Source of the DNA: Gemmatimonadota bacterium
GTDB taxonomy: Bacteria > Gemmatimonadota > Gemmatimonadetes > Longimicrobiales > Gaopeijiaceae
NCBI GenBank assembly: GCA_009841165.1
Contig: VXMI01000173.1
Location: forward strand, 1 to 64,000
DNA: 64,000 bases
Direction: 5' to 3'
In this document: piece by piece, positions 26,698 through 37,880 of the stretch
Layout: every line of letters begins with the position of its first letter
How positions within the stretch are numbered: position 1 is the first letter of the stretch
Made by a program: the position numbers and the translations under genes
The notes under the pieces: model-generated
Seen by the model: the letters and a program-made list of their open reading frames with translations, nothing else
Told to the model about the DNA's origin: nothing
Database searches by the model: none

Positions 26698-26732
26698 TCG
26701 CGGGAACTCCCTTGGACCGCGGTGAACTACGG

Positions 26733-26753
26733 GCTCCGCTTCCCGGGCGGAGC
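26733..26753 (-). promoter_or_regulatory. hairpin in the leader of the S6-S18 mRNA
   Basis: GCTCCGC (26733-26739) and GCGGAGC (26747-26753) form a perfect 7-bp stem with a 7-nt loop, 36 nt upstream of the S6-S18 ATG. Leader structures containing CCG elements are bound by the S6:S18 complex in other bacteria; whether this one is, is inference. Confidence 0.4.
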
Positions 26754-26771
26754 GGGTATGGTTGTCAGCGA

Positions 26772-26801
26772 AATGTAGCACCTTGCCATCTGGCGCGGGA
26801 A
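26772..26801 (-). promoter_or_regulatory. putative promoter of the S6-S18 operon
   Basis: Minus-strand TTCCCG (26796-26801) and TACATT (26772-26777), 18 nt apart. The -10 is fair and the -35 weak. It would give a leader of about 68 nt including the hairpin. Confidence 0.3.
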
Positions 26802-26856
26802 GGCGACCTTGTGTACGCTACCTGCCTTACCCTGAACCCGAGAGGTCCCCTCGCAC

Positions 26857-27942
26857 ATGGACTTTGCGTTCGTAGGTGCTACGAGCAGCGAAACCTTCGG
26901 CTGGTTCGCCCGCGGCTTGCGGGAGGTGATGGAATCGGAAGGTCACCGGTATATGGAGGACTCGGGTGACGCCAAGCTGGTTCTCAACTTCTTTCCGCCG
27001 ACTCGGCCGAGGCCGGTGCGGCGGAAGGCCAACGCCGTGTTCGTCTGTGCGGTCACCGAGTTTCCGGTGCCCTTCACCGAGCACCTCTCCCAGGGGTATC
27101 CCTTCCTGCTGCGCTCGCTGGCCAACCTCGTGGCGGGGTTCGTCCCGTCGTCCGACGGCGGAGGTGCCGACATCCATTTCGTCACCCCGGAACAGGGCCA
27201 CTATGTCGTGTCCGGCGGACTGGACCGGGAGAACTTCTTCCGCGAGGTCTACACGCGCATCGAGCCTCTGGCCGCCTCGACTCTCGTCATCGACAACATT
27301 TTCGAGCCGGATCTGCCGGAGGAGCTCTGGCAGGGCGACGACATCACCGAGTCGATCTACCGGGCCGGGAAGCACCTGGAGGGCCTCAACCTTCTTCCGG
27401 CGCCCTTCCCGATCCATGACTACCTGGCCGAAAGGGACCTGCGGCATCTGAAGCGGCTCTTCGGGATCGGGGGGCTCAGCTACGGCAACCTGTCGGCGCG
27501 CTACAACGACGAGTGGTTCTGGATGAGTGCGAGCGGGGTCGACAAGTCCAACCTGAAGGATATCGGGCAACACATTCTCATGGTCAAGGACTACGACGCC
27601 GAGCGCAACGGCATGCGGGTGAGCCACCCCCCCGGAGTGGAGCCGCGCCGGGTCTCGGTCGATGCGATCGAGCACTGGATGATCTATCGCGAGCACCCGG
27701 AGGTCGGGGCGATCCTGCACGTCCACGGCTGGATCAACGGTGTGCCGTCGACCGAGTTCAACTACCCGTGCGGCACGCGCGAACTGGGCCAGGCCGTCGC
27801 GGACATCGTCCGGGAGTCGGACGACCCCAGCCGGTGCGTGGTGGGGCTGAAGAACCACGGCCTGACGATCACCGGGACCAGCCTCGACGAGATCTTCGAG
27901 CGGGTGGGTGCCCGGATCGTGCAGACGGTGCCGATGAACTAG
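26857..27942 (+). CDS. class II aldolase/adducin-domain protein with unassigned N-terminal domain
   Basis: Residues about 185-355 form a class II aldolase/adducin head: GGLSYGNLSARY, SGVDKSNL, the metal-binding ILHVHGWING and LKNHGLTITG, the pattern of zinc aldolases and epimerases. Residues 1-180 are a separate domain I do not recognise (MDFAFVGATSS, LVLNFFPPTRPRP, FVCAVTEFP), with no transmembrane segment. Such two-domain proteins could act on a phosphorylated sugar, but the substrate is unknown. Length 361 aa. It stands alone on the plus strand between divergent S6-S18 and convergent M20 genes. Confidence 0.8.
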   Translation: MDFAFVGATSSETFGWFARGLREVMESEGHRYMEDSGDAKLVLNFFPPTRPRPVRRKANAVFVCAVTEFPVPFTEHLSQGYPFLLRSLANLVAGFVPSSDGGGADIHFVTPEQGHYVVSGGLDRENFFREVYTRIEPLAASTLVIDNIFEPDLPEELWQGDDITESIYRAGKHLEGLNLLPAPFPIHDYLAERDLRHLKRLFGIGGLSYGNLSARYNDEWFWMSASGVDKSNLKDIGQHILMVKDYDAERNGMRVSHPPGVEPRRVSVDAIEHWMIYREHPEVGAILHVHGWINGVPSTEFNYPCGTRELGQAVADIVRESDDPSRCVVGLKNHGLTITGTSLDEIFERVGARIVQTVPMN

Positions 27943-27990
27943 CGCGCGGATCGTCCCGCCCCCCGCCACGCGGAGAGGCGAGACTTCCGC

Positions 27991-29226
27991 TCAGCCGCGG
28001 CCTGTGCGCGCGGCGGTCTGCACGGCCGGCACCAGGTCCAGGTACTTCCCGTAGCCCCAGCGCGCTTCTGCCAGATCGAGCCGTTCGGTGTTGGTGTGCG
28101 CGTGCCGCTCCTCGCCCGGGGCGAAGCCGATGGTGGGGACGCCGCGCACGCCGCACGTCCAGCCGCCGTCCGTGGCGAAGGTCCAGGGTCGGACCCTGGC
28201 GGGTTCGCCGTTGCCGTTCCGGCTGCCCACCGCGCGGGCCGCCGCCGTGACGATGGGGTGGCCAGGATCCATGAGGAAGCCCGGGCTGAGGATGCGGCGT
28301 TCCTCTTCGACCCCGGTCCACGCGCGCTGGATCTGCGTGGCCAGGCGGAACTCGACGCCCGCTCCGCGCTGCCCCCCCTCTTGCGCATCGAACCGGTCCA
28401 GGTGGGGACGGACCGCGTCGGCAAGGCGGCCGAGCAGGCTCTCTTCCGTGTCGACGGGGAGAATGCGCCAGTCGAGCGTGACCGTGACCCGGTCGGGGAT
28501 GACGTTGAGGCTGGTGGGGACGGCGTCGATACCGGTCGCCACCACCGATGAGGCTCCCAGGACGTCGTCCGAGTCCTGGCGGGCGGCGAGGTCCCGCACA
28601 CCGGCAAGGATGGGAGGCACGAGATCGAAGGCGTTGCGTGCGCGTTCGGGCGCCGAAGCGTGGCCCGCCAGCCCCTGGGCGATGATCTCGACCTCGGCGC
28701 GTCCACGGTGCCCGATGGCGACGTCTCCCTGCGTCGACTCGCCGATGATCACCGCGTCGGGGCGCAGCCCGCCGTCCGGACGGGTGAGGTGGTCCATGCC
28801 CCAGCCGCCACGCTCCTCGTAGACGGGGTGCGCGACGATGATGTCACCGGGTGCCCGGTCTCTCAGCGCCGCGGCCACGTGGGTCTGGATGGCGAGCGGG
28901 CCCTTGATGTCCATGGCGCCGCGTCCGTGCAGGAAGCCGTCCGCGATCACGCCGTCGAAGGGCGGGTACTCCCACTCCTCCGGGTCTCCGGCGGCAACCA
29001 TGTCGAGGTGTGCGCTGAGCATGACGGTCGGCCCGGTGCCTCCCCGCACGATCCCCACGACGCTGCCGAGGTCGTCGGTCCAGGCCTCGTCGTAGCCCAG
29101 TTCCTCCATTTCGGCGACGACGCGGCGCGCGAGCTCACCCTCCTCTCCCGGCATCGAGGGGATACGGATGAGGTCCTGCGCGAACGCCACGGCGGCGTCG
29201 AACGATGCTCTTCGTGATGAGGTCAT
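27991..29226 (-). CDS. M20 family metallohydrolase (ArgE/DapE/CPG2-like)
   Basis: A 411-residue di-zinc hydrolase. The metal site is visible as H73 and D75 in SAHLDMV, D106 in GRGAMDIKG, the catalytic E137-E138 in VYEERGG, and GESTQ; the inserted dimerisation domain carries [10 protein letters not shown]. The substrate could be an N-acylated amino acid or a small peptide; ArgE, DapE and YgeY-like members cannot be told apart from what I see. It lies 6 nt downstream of hppA, so the two may be co-transcribed. Confidence 0.85.
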   Translation of the reverse strand: MTSSRRASFDAAVAFAQDLIRIPSMPGEEGELARRVVAEMEELGYDEAWTDDLGSVVGIVRGGTGPTVMLSAHLDMVAAGDPEEWEYPPFDGVIADGFLHGRGAMDIKGPLAIQTHVAAALRDRAPGDIIVAHPVYEERGGWGMDHLTRPDGGLRPDAVIIGESTQGDVAIGHRGRAEVEIIAQGLAGHASAPERARNAFDLVPPILAGVRDLAARQDSDDVLGASSVVATGIDAVPTSLNVIPDRVTVTLDWRILPVDTEESLLGRLADAVRPHLDRFDAQEGGQRGAGVEFRLATQIQRAWTGVEEERRILSPGFLMDPGHPIVTAAARAVGSRNGNGEPARVRPWTFATDGGWTCGVRGVPTIGFAPGEERHAHTNTERLDLAEARWGYGKYLDLVPAVQTAARTGRG

Positions 29227-29232
29227 TGCGGG

Positions 29233-31290
<2,058 letters not shown>

Positions 31291-31369
31291 CTGGTCTTCA
31301 TCTCTCTCTTGTGGAGGTTGTCATTCGTCCGTGTGCGTGTTACGCCAAGGCTGGTCGCGCCGGCAGCGC

Positions 31370-31978
31370 TCATCGGTTGAAGCGGTTCATCGCTGCCTCG
31401 ACCCCGTCATCGGCCCACACCCCTATCGCTTCGCCAAGCTCCGGCAACAACGCCACGACCCGGTCCTCATCCTCTTCGGGCATGGGCGAGAGCACCCAGT
31501 CGGCAAGATCCGCTCCCGGCGGGGCGATTCCCACTCCGACCCGGAGGCGGGCGTAGGCCGTGGTGCCGAGCACCTCGCTGACGGACTTGAGGCCATTGTG
31601 GCCGCCCGCGCCGCCACCGGGGCGGAACCTCACCCGTCCCACGTCCAGGTTGGCGTCGTCGGTCACGACCAGGAGATCGTTCTCGACGCGGAATCCGTCG
31701 ATCCGCCACAGGTTGGTCAGGGCCAGCCCGCTTCGGTTCATGTATGTTCGCGGCTTGACCAGGAGGATGGTGCGTCCGCCGACCACGCGGGAGGCCTCGA
31801 ATCGCTTCGCCCGGCGCGCGAAAGGCTCGAATTCGTGATCGTATGCGAAGCGGTCCAGCACCCACCACCCGACGTTGTGGCGCGTGGAGTCGTACTCGGG
31901 TCCCGGGTTTCCGAGGCCGACGACCACGATGGTGCGGATTTCGGGGGCGCGGCACTCCGCTTCCCCACCCGTGGTCAA
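31370..31978 (-). CDS. pth: peptidyl-tRNA hydrolase
   Basis: Releases peptides from stalled peptidyl-tRNA. Catalytic H34 lies in DSTRHNVGW; VGLGNPGPEYD is the family start; TYMNRSG and HNGLKSV are also present. The aspartate pair around D107-D108 matches the catalytic acid. The protein is 202 aa with about 14 extra N-terminal residues. It overlaps the L25 gene by 4 nt, the usual prs-rplY-pth arrangement. Confidence 0.96.
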   Translation of the reverse strand: MTTGGEAECRAPEIRTIVVVGLGNPGPEYDSTRHNVGWWVLDRFAYDHEFEPFARRAKRFEASRVVGGRTILLVKPRTYMNRSGLALTNLWRIDGFRVENDLLVVTDDANLDVGRVRFRPGGGAGGHNGLKSVSEVLGTTAYARLRVGVGIAPPGADLADWVLSPMPEEDEDRVVALLPELGEAIGVWADDGVEAAMNRFNR

Positions 31979-32295
31979 CCGTTGTCCCCGCCGGACCCCT
32001 CCGTTCCGACACGGAGAAAATCAACGTGGAGAAGCTGGGCGCGGACGGGATGAACCTGTACCTCCTGCACCGTGGCGAGTTCGGTCGTCCCGTCGTCCAC
32101 CGCCAGTTGGAGTACGGTGTCGTCGAGCGAAATCGAATGGAGGAGGTTGTGGGTTTCACGGGCCTCCATCGAGACCAGCACCGTGTCGCGCCCGTCACCG
32201 TAGATGACACCGGGGACGCGGCCGGCGCGCCGCAGTCTGCGGGCGGCTCCCTTTCCGGCTTCGTTGCGGGCTTTGAGGTTCAGTCTTGCTTCCAT
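31975..32295 (-). CDS. rplY: 50S ribosomal protein L25 (short form)
   Basis: A 106-residue L25 covering the 5S rRNA-binding domain (RNEAGKGAARRLRRAGRVPGVIYG, ending LLHVDFLRV) without the TL5/CTC C-terminal extension. It sits 33 nt downstream of prs and overlaps pth. The Arg-rich N-terminal stretch agrees with rRNA binding. Confidence 0.93.
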   Translation of the reverse strand: MEARLNLKARNEAGKGAARRLRRAGRVPGVIYGDGRDTVLVSMEARETHNLLHSISLDDTVLQLAVDDGTTELATVQEVQVHPVRAQLLHVDFLRVGTEGSGGDNG

Positions 32296-32328
32296 GGGAA
32301 AGTTCCGTACGTCAGTGAGGACTCGAAA

Positions 32329-33318
32329 TCATCCGGCGACCACCTTTGGCGGCCCGTATTGATTCGTGAGTTCGAAGAGCTGGCTGACCGACGAGTGCGT
32401 GTGGATGTAGGTGATGGCCCGCGACAGCAGATCCGCCACCGAGAGTACCGTCAGTCGGTCGAAGCGCTTCTCGTGGGGAATGTGGATCGTGTTGGTTACC
32501 ACCAGTTCCGACAGCGGCGAGGCCGACAGCCTCGACACGGCCTCGCCCGAAAGCAGGGCGTGCGTGGCCCCGACGTAGACGCGCCTGGCCCCGCGTTCCT
32601 TGAGCGCGGTGACCGCCTGCGCGATGGTGCCGCCGGTGTCGATCATGTCGTCGGTGATCAGGCACGTGCGTCCGTCCACATCACCTACGACGTTGAGGAC
32701 TTCGGAGACATTCGCGGTGGGCCTCCGCTTGTCGATGATCGCGAACGACGCGCTCAGCCGTTTGGCGAACCCCCGCGCCATCTTGGCCGAGCCTACATCG
32801 GGCGCAACCACTACCAGGTCCGGCAGCCGCTTCTGCTTGAAATAGCTCGTGAAGACCGGCGCGGCATAGAGATGATCGACCGGAATGTCGAAGAATCCCT
32901 GGATCTGGTGCTGATGGAAATCGATACTGACCACCCTGTCGGCTCCTGCCGCCGTGATCAGGTTGGCGACAAGCTTGGCGCCGATTGAAACACGAGGCTG
33001 GTCCTTGCGATCCTGGCGCCCGTAGCCGAAATAGGGCACCACCGCCGTGACCCGCGCCGCCGATGCGCGCCGGGCGGCGTCAACCAGCAGGAGCAGTTCC
33101 ATGATGTTGTCGGCGTTCGCGACCGTCGGCTGGACGATGAACACGTCCCTGCCCCGTGCGTTGCGGTCGATCCGCACGAAGATCTCACCATCCGCGAAGT
33201 TGTAGATGGTGACCCCGTCCGCCGATGTGCCGAGGTTGTCGGCGATCTCCCCGGCCAGAGGCCGGTTGGCCCGGCCAGCCAGGAGCAGGAGCGGATTCGG
33301 CCCGATCGATTCTTCCAT
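32329..33318 (-). CDS. prs: ribose-phosphate pyrophosphokinase
   Basis: Makes PRPP from ribose 5-phosphate and ATP. Motifs include FADGEIFVRI, RGRDVFIVQPT, PYFGYGRQDRKD, DFHQHQIQGFFD and the PRPP loop DDMIDTGGT. Length 329 aa from the ATG at 33318; an in-frame ATG 30 codons upstream would overlap the promoter and is unconserved. It is first in the prs-rplY-pth operon. Confidence 0.96.
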   Translation of the reverse strand: MEESIGPNPLLLLAGRANRPLAGEIADNLGTSADGVTIYNFADGEIFVRIDRNARGRDVFIVQPTVANADNIMELLLLVDAARRASAARVTAVVPYFGYGRQDRKDQPRVSIGAKLVANLITAAGADRVVSIDFHQHQIQGFFDIPVDHLYAAPVFTSYFKQKRLPDLVVVAPDVGSAKMARGFAKRLSASFAIIDKRRPTANVSEVLNVVGDVDGRTCLITDDMIDTGGTIAQAVTALKERGARRVYVGATHALLSGEAVSRLSASPLSELVVTNTIHIPHEKRFDRLTVLSVADLLSRAITYIHTHSSVSQLFELTNQYGPPKVVAG

Positions 33319-33367
33319 GAAGCGGTGCCTTGGAGATGGATGCCCGTCGATTCCGTGACAGCCGTAA

Positions 33368-33373
33368 ATTATA
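33368..33373 (-). promoter_or_regulatory. putative prs promoter (-10 element)
   Basis: A perfect TATAAT on the minus strand, 50 nt upstream of the prs ATG, in an otherwise GC-rich gap. The -35 region is not consensus, the nearest being a TCTCAC-like sequence. The TSS would fall about 40 nt before the start. Confidence 0.5.
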
Positions 33374-33447
33374 GCGATTCCGGGTCGGCAGGTGTGAGAG
33401 GCCGACATGGTCGCACCTGCGGCCCCGGGCGCTCGCTCAAGCAGTTG

Positions 33448-35184
33448 CTATCGTACCCGGAAGCTCCGTCGCCCGGAGAGCGGAGAGCGGCCCGGAGCGG
33501 ATACTTCCACCACGACGTCGTACTCTCCCGCGTTGAGATCCGGCAGGCCGATCCGGAAGGCGCGGAAGAGCGGTCGGGGCCGATCCGGGCCGGCCTCTTC
33601 CCAGCTCACGGACACCTCTTCCTTCGGGCCACCGAAGCCCAGCCATCGCACTGCCCGCGAGAGGATACCTTCGCCGCGCTTCTCCACCCACGCGTCGAAC
33701 CCCACCACTTCGGACCGGAAGCCAAGCCCGTACACCTCGAACGCGACGCTCAGGGCCTCCCCGGCCGAGACCTCGCCGGAGCCCCTGAGGACGGTGAGCA
33801 TTTCGTCGAAATCGGCCGGCTCGGCATCGGCGTCGAGCAGCACGAGGTCCGAGATGGAAAGCACATCGGGCGGTACGCGCCTCAGCCCCACCCCGGTGCG
33901 CAGGCGGTACCCCCGGCGGATTTCCGGTGCGAGGACCTCGAAGCTGACGATTCCCCACTCACCCCACGGAGTCAGCCCGGAGATCCTGACCGTCTCGCCG
34001 GCACGGGCCTTCGTGGTAGTGTCGAGCTCGAGTGCGCCGAACTGCTCGACGAACAGCCCCGCCTCAACGGGTCCCAGCTGGAAACCGGCGCTGTCGGCCG
34101 CCGACGCGGTGGACGGCTTCCAGGCGGCCGCGACGACCACCCCGTCCCGGCGCCAGAACCGTCCCACCTGGCCATCGAGCGGGGCGAGCGAGTCCAGAAA
34201 CGGAGGAAGGTGGACGCTACGCGCGTGTCCGTCGCGGATCTCCCAGGGAACGGCGTCCTCGGCGGCGAATTCGAGCACCTCAACCGGAGGCAAGGTCCTG
34301 ACCGCCGCCGGGTTGTCGCGCCCCGTCACCGTGAACGTCTGCGATCCGCCCCGCGGCCACGAACGCTCCCAGGCAACCGGCCACCCGTAGCGGACCGCGG
34401 CCTCCGCCATGTCGTCGCCCCATCGCAGGCGGTGCGGGTTGCGCGCTCCCTCGGAGCCCATGGCGTACACCCACCGACTCAGGTGCCCGGTCCAGCGGTC
34501 GTTGCCGCCGGCGAGGAACAAGGGGTCGGCCAGCACCCAGAGCCGGTCCGCCGCACGGGACGAGTCGGCCTGGGCCGAGAGCCAGTCCATGAGTCCGCGG
34601 TCGAGGAGCGGCCCGGGGTCCGTCCACTCCGTCCGGAGTTCCGCGGGCATGGCCTCCAGTGCCCGTGCGAAGGCGTCCTCAGCGCCTTCGACATCCTCCG
34701 CATGGTGCCGCACGTAGCCAAGATAGGCATCGCATCGCCATCGATCCGGCAGCCCGCACGCCAGTGCCAGCGATTCGGCGCTCTCCAGCCGCTCCGCCTC
34801 GACGAAGTAGCGGATCCGCTGTCCGAAGATCCAGTGATCTCCGGGGATCAGGCGGGCCAGCGAGTCCAGAGCGGCCAGGAACTCGATTCGGGCCGCGCCG
34901 ATGTCTTCCGGTTCCTCCCGCGGCCGCCAACCCTCGTCCCCGTCGTCCCAGACACAGAGCCGTCCGATGATCTCGTCGCACTCGTGGCCCCCACCCGACA
35001 GCGAGCGGGGCAGTTCACGTACGCGGCGGCGCTCGAACCGCGCCTGGAGGCTGCGGGCGTGGTCGTGGGCATCGGCGGAATCAGTGACTTGAGAGTGCTC
35101 GGCCGCCGAGTATGTCGCCGCGGACGCAACGGCGCCCGAGGGCAGCACCGCCAACGCGGCGGCCAAGGTGGCATGGGAGATCAT
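33448..35184 (-). CDS. exported protein of unknown function
   Basis: A 578-residue protein beginning with a probable signal peptide (MISHATLAAALAVLPSGAVA, cleaved near ASAA). The first part is helical and includes repeats of a pattern like a tetratricopeptide (ALDSLARLIP...; ESLALACGLP...; AFARALEAMP), and the C-terminal half is beta-rich with repeated VxRISG and FEVxxxG strands. I do not recognise the family. The start at 35184 is chosen for the signal peptide; an earlier Met would put 19 polar residues before it. It is divergent from the small gene at 35270. Confidence 0.7.
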   Translation of the reverse strand: MISHATLAAALAVLPSGAVASAATYSAAEHSQVTDSADAHDHARSLQARFERRRVRELPRSLSGGGHECDEIIGRLCVWDDGDEGWRPREEPEDIGAARIEFLAALDSLARLIPGDHWIFGQRIRYFVEAERLESAESLALACGLPDRWRCDAYLGYVRHHAEDVEGAEDAFARALEAMPAELRTEWTDPGPLLDRGLMDWLSAQADSSRAADRLWVLADPLFLAGGNDRWTGHLSRWVYAMGSEGARNPHRLRWGDDMAEAAVRYGWPVAWERSWPRGGSQTFTVTGRDNPAAVRTLPPVEVLEFAAEDAVPWEIRDGHARSVHLPPFLDSLAPLDGQVGRFWRRDGVVVAAAWKPSTASAADSAGFQLGPVEAGLFVEQFGALELDTTTKARAGETVRISGLTPWGEWGIVSFEVLAPEIRRGYRLRTGVGLRRVPPDVLSISDLVLLDADAEPADFDEMLTVLRGSGEVSAGEALSVAFEVYGLGFRSEVVGFDAWVEKRGEGILSRAVRWLGFGGPKEEVSVSWEEAGPDRPRPLFRAFRIGLPDLNAGEYDVVVEVSAPGRSPLSGRRSFRVR

Positions 35185-35269
35185 GGTGTTCGACGGGTCC
35201 GGGTTGCTGTATACCTTGAAGGCGGGCCCGGCGCCTCGCAACGTCGGACATCATTCCTGGAGCCTCATG

Positions 35270-35668
35270 ATGTCAGATTCCTACGGCAGTCAACTCCCTG
35301 TGCCGGCCGGTCGCGGCGTGGTCATCAGGGACTTCATCGTCTTCCAGATCAAACTGGCGGCTGACGGGCTGAAGGACGTAGTCGCGATCAACCTGTCGAT
35401 CATCGCCATCGTGATCGACCTGCTCACCGGGCGTGGAAGCCGTCCGCGCTTCTTCTATGGCGTAGTGCGCCTGAGCGCCCGCTTCGAAGGATGGCTGGAC
35501 CTGCACCGGCTACGGGGGATTCCCTCCAGCGATGACCGCGACCCCCTGTCCCGACTCGAGGCACCGGACGCCGACGCGCTCATCGACCAGTTCGAGGGCC
35601 TGGTGCAGCGCAAGACCTCGGAGATGCGGGCCAGGCGGGAAGAGGACCCGTGGGACTCCATGGGCTGA
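35270..35668 (+). CDS. small protein of unknown function with one hydrophobic segment
   Basis: A 132-residue protein with a hydrophobic stretch at about residues 36-52 (DVVAINLSIIAIVIDLLTG) and a polar, acidic C-terminal tail ending DPWDSMG. Two ATGs (35267 and 35270) lie behind GGAG; the second has the better spacing. No family was recognised. It is divergent from the exported protein gene and faces tRNA-Gln at its 3' side. Confidence 0.6.
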   Translation: MSDSYGSQLPVPAGRGVVIRDFIVFQIKLAADGLKDVVAINLSIIAIVIDLLTGRGSRPRFFYGVVRLSARFEGWLDLHRLRGIPSSDDRDPLSRLEAPDADALIDQFEGLVQRKTSEMRARREEDPWDSMG

Positions 35669-35701
35669 CCTGGGACACGGCCCACGCACCGCGGCACGCA
35701 G

Positions 35702-35772
35702 TTGGCCCGGGTGGATTCGAACCACCACCGCCGGTTCCAAAGACCGGTGTCCTGCCATTAGACGACGGGCCA
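35702..35772 (-). tRNA. tRNA-Gln (anticodon TTG)
   Basis: Minus-strand cloverleaf: acceptor TGGCCCG (35766-35772) pairs with CGGGCCA (35703-35709), anticodon stem CCGGT/ACCGG around loop CTTTGGA with anticodon TTG, and T-loop GTTCGAATC. The 3' CCA is not encoded. It is transcribed toward the 35270 gene and is a target of MnmA. Confidence 0.95.
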
Positions 35773-35867
35773 GACAGCGGGAATCTCCGGTCGACGACGA
35801 CCGATTGACGGACGTCGTCGCTCCCGATTCCCCGCACCGGAATCGTAGCGCAGGCACGGGAGCGGGT

Positions 35868-36815
35868 TCAAGACGCGGGCGCGCGCCCGGGCGCAGCGGA
35901 AACCGGCACCGGCTCGGGAATGGTCGTCAGGGTCGGCACCACCAGAACTGCCGCGATCCGTGGTCCGCCGCGGACTTCTCCGGCGACCCGCAAGGCCTCT
36001 CGCTCGCGGTCGAAGATCCCGAAGACGGCCGAACCGCTTCCCGTCAGGCCGCTCAGCACGGCCCCGCGTCGCTCCAGGGTATCGCGGACGGCAGCGAGCC
36101 TGCCAAACCGGGCAAAGACCGGTCGCTCGAAGACGTTGGCCTGGAGCGAGGCGAGGTGCCGCCAGTCCGCGGAGTCCATTCCATCGAGCATCACGGAAGC
36201 GGCGGGGAACTCCAGCCCTGCCGACGCCTCCCGGTAGCCGGCGGCGGTATTCGCGCGGTCGCGCGGAACCACGACCACGATCCTGGCGGCGGGGGGCGGC
36301 GGACAGGGCAGCAACCGGTCACCCCTGCCCCACGCCAGCGCGGCGGGGACCCGGGCACAGAAGAAGGGAACGTCCGAACCGATTCGTCCTCCCAACTCGA
36401 TCAGATCGCTCCTTGTGAGCGGTCTGCCGTACAGGAGATTCAGCGCCGCAAGCGTCCCCGCGCCATCGGACGAACCGCCGCCCAGACCGGTCCCGGCCGG
36501 AATCCTCTTGGTCAGTGACATCGAAACCGACGGGGTGATTCCGGTGGTTGCGAAGAAGGCCTGCGCCGCCTTCATCACGGTGTTCTGCTCGGGCTGCCCG
36601 AGGTCGCCGATAACGTCGCCGCTTCCAGCAACGGATTCTCGGCGGCGGATCTCCAGGGAGATGCCTGTGCTCGTTTGCCGCCGGACCTCGACCCGGTCGA
36701 AGAGCCCGATCGCCTGGAATAAGGTCTCGATCTGGTGATACCCCGTGTCTTCGCGCGCAAGGATGCGCAGGAAGAGGTTGACCTTGGCCGGACACGCTAC
36801 CGAGACGCCGGTCAC
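35868..36815 (-). CDS. ispE: 4-diphosphocytidyl-2-C-methyl-D-erythritol kinase
   Basis: GHMP kinase of the non-mevalonate pathway, phosphorylating CDP-ME. K11 in PAKVNLFLR, the nucleotide loop PAGTGLGGGSSDGAG at 106-120, and D148 in GSDVPFF are present. The start is a GTG at 36815 that overlaps the preceding stop (GTGA). Length 315 aa. Its product's next enzyme, IspF, is encoded at the left edge of the window. Confidence 0.94.
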   Translation of the reverse strand: MTGVSVACPAKVNLFLRILAREDTGYHQIETLFQAIGLFDRVEVRRQTSTGISLEIRRRESVAGSGDVIGDLGQPEQNTVMKAAQAFFATTGITPSVSMSLTKRIPAGTGLGGGSSDGAGTLAALNLLYGRPLTRSDLIELGGRIGSDVPFFCARVPAALAWGRGDRLLPCPPPPAARIVVVVPRDRANTAAGYREASAGLEFPAASVMLDGMDSADWRHLASLQANVFERPVFARFGRLAAVRDTLERRGAVLSGLTGSGSAVFGIFDREREALRVAGEVRGGPRIAAVLVVPTLTTIPEPVPVSAAPGRAPAS

Positions 36816-37861
36816 GGTACCGCCTGTCCGCGGCCGCGCATTCCGCTTGCGGACGTGGCCTCGCGGGCGCTTCCGCGCAGGTCCCCCATCGAGAGGCCGA
36901 TGCGGCGCGCGTACCACAGGCCCATCAGGGTGATCGGAATGAAGCCTCCCAGGTGCCAGCCAAAGGCGAACCCGATGGCGGAGGCCGCGGCCACCCCGTA
37001 GATGTCGGTCAGCGCGAGCTTTGCACCGGCGTGAAAGGTCCCCACGTAGCCCGGTGCCGACGGGACCGCCACGGCGAGGGCCACCGTCGCGTTCGCGAGA
37101 AGAGCCGCTGCAAATGGCAGGTCGATGCCGAAGGCGAAGAAGCCGATCCAGAAAGAGAGCGACTGCATCGTCCACACGGCCAGACTCCATGCGAAGGCGG
37201 GGAGCAGAAGGCGCCAGCCCCGCATCGACGCAAGTCCGGCTACGATGTGCTCGGCGATGGTCACGAGCGCCGCGGCGATGCGAGTCGGCAGCAGTGCGTG
37301 AGCCACCGTCGTGGCGGCGCGGAGGCTGCGTTCGGGAAAGGCGAGCAGGACCAGGCAGACGAGAAGAACGACGGCGAGAAACAGCGATGCCCCCCGGACT
37401 CCGACAACCAGCTCGTCCGGCAGCGAACCGGAGGGGAAGTCCGGGTGCGCCAGGGCCACGACCAGCAGGAGCAGGATCACGACTCCGTCCAGGAATCGCT
37501 CGACCACCAGCGTGGCCAGCGCCGTGGCCGTGGACACCGGTTCCAGCCGGCTGTACGCGTACGCCCGGGCAAGTTCCCCGGCCCGGGCCGGCAGCAGGTT
37601 GTTGGCCATGAAACCGACGCAGACCGCGGCGAAGCGCGAGCGGAACGGGCTGTCGGCCTGAGCCGGCGCCAGGAAATAGCGCCAGCGAATCGCCCTCAGC
37701 GGAAAGACGGCGGTGGTAACGACGACCGCAAGCGTCAGGAGCGCGAAGTCCGCGTTCCGGACGTGACTCCAAACCTCGGCCGGATCCTCGTGACGCAGCA
37801 GCCACCAGATGAGGGCCGCGGCAATCGCGAGCCCGAGAAACGTCATCCATCGGGTGCGCAT
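36812..37861 (-). CDS. UPF0104/AglD-like membrane protein (flippase-type)
   Basis: A 349-residue integral membrane protein with about eight hydrophobic helices, carrying the N-terminal RAIRWRYFLAP and GFMANNLLPARAGELARAY motif and later VALAVAVPSAPGYVGTFHAG, the pattern of the lysylphosphatidylglycerol synthetase membrane region/UPF0104 family. The soluble aminoacyl-transferase domain of MprF is absent, so it is a flippase-like or lipid-handling protein of unknown substrate. It overlaps ispE by 4 nt and follows pdxJ by 19 nt. Confidence 0.82.
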   Translation of the reverse strand: MRTRWMTFLGLAIAAALIWWLLRHEDPAEVWSHVRNADFALLTLAVVVTTAVFPLRAIRWRYFLAPAQADSPFRSRFAAVCVGFMANNLLPARAGELARAYAYSRLEPVSTATALATLVVERFLDGVVILLLLVVALAHPDFPSGSLPDELVVGVRGASLFLAVVLLVCLVLLAFPERSLRAATTVAHALLPTRIAAALVTIAEHIVAGLASMRGWRLLLPAFAWSLAVWTMQSLSFWIGFFAFGIDLPFAAALLANATVALAVAVPSAPGYVGTFHAGAKLALTDIYGVAAASAIGFAFGWHLGGFIPITLMGLWYARRIGLSMGDLRGSAREATSASGMRGRGQAVP

Positions 37862-37880
37862 CCGAGAGCCGGTCAGCCCT

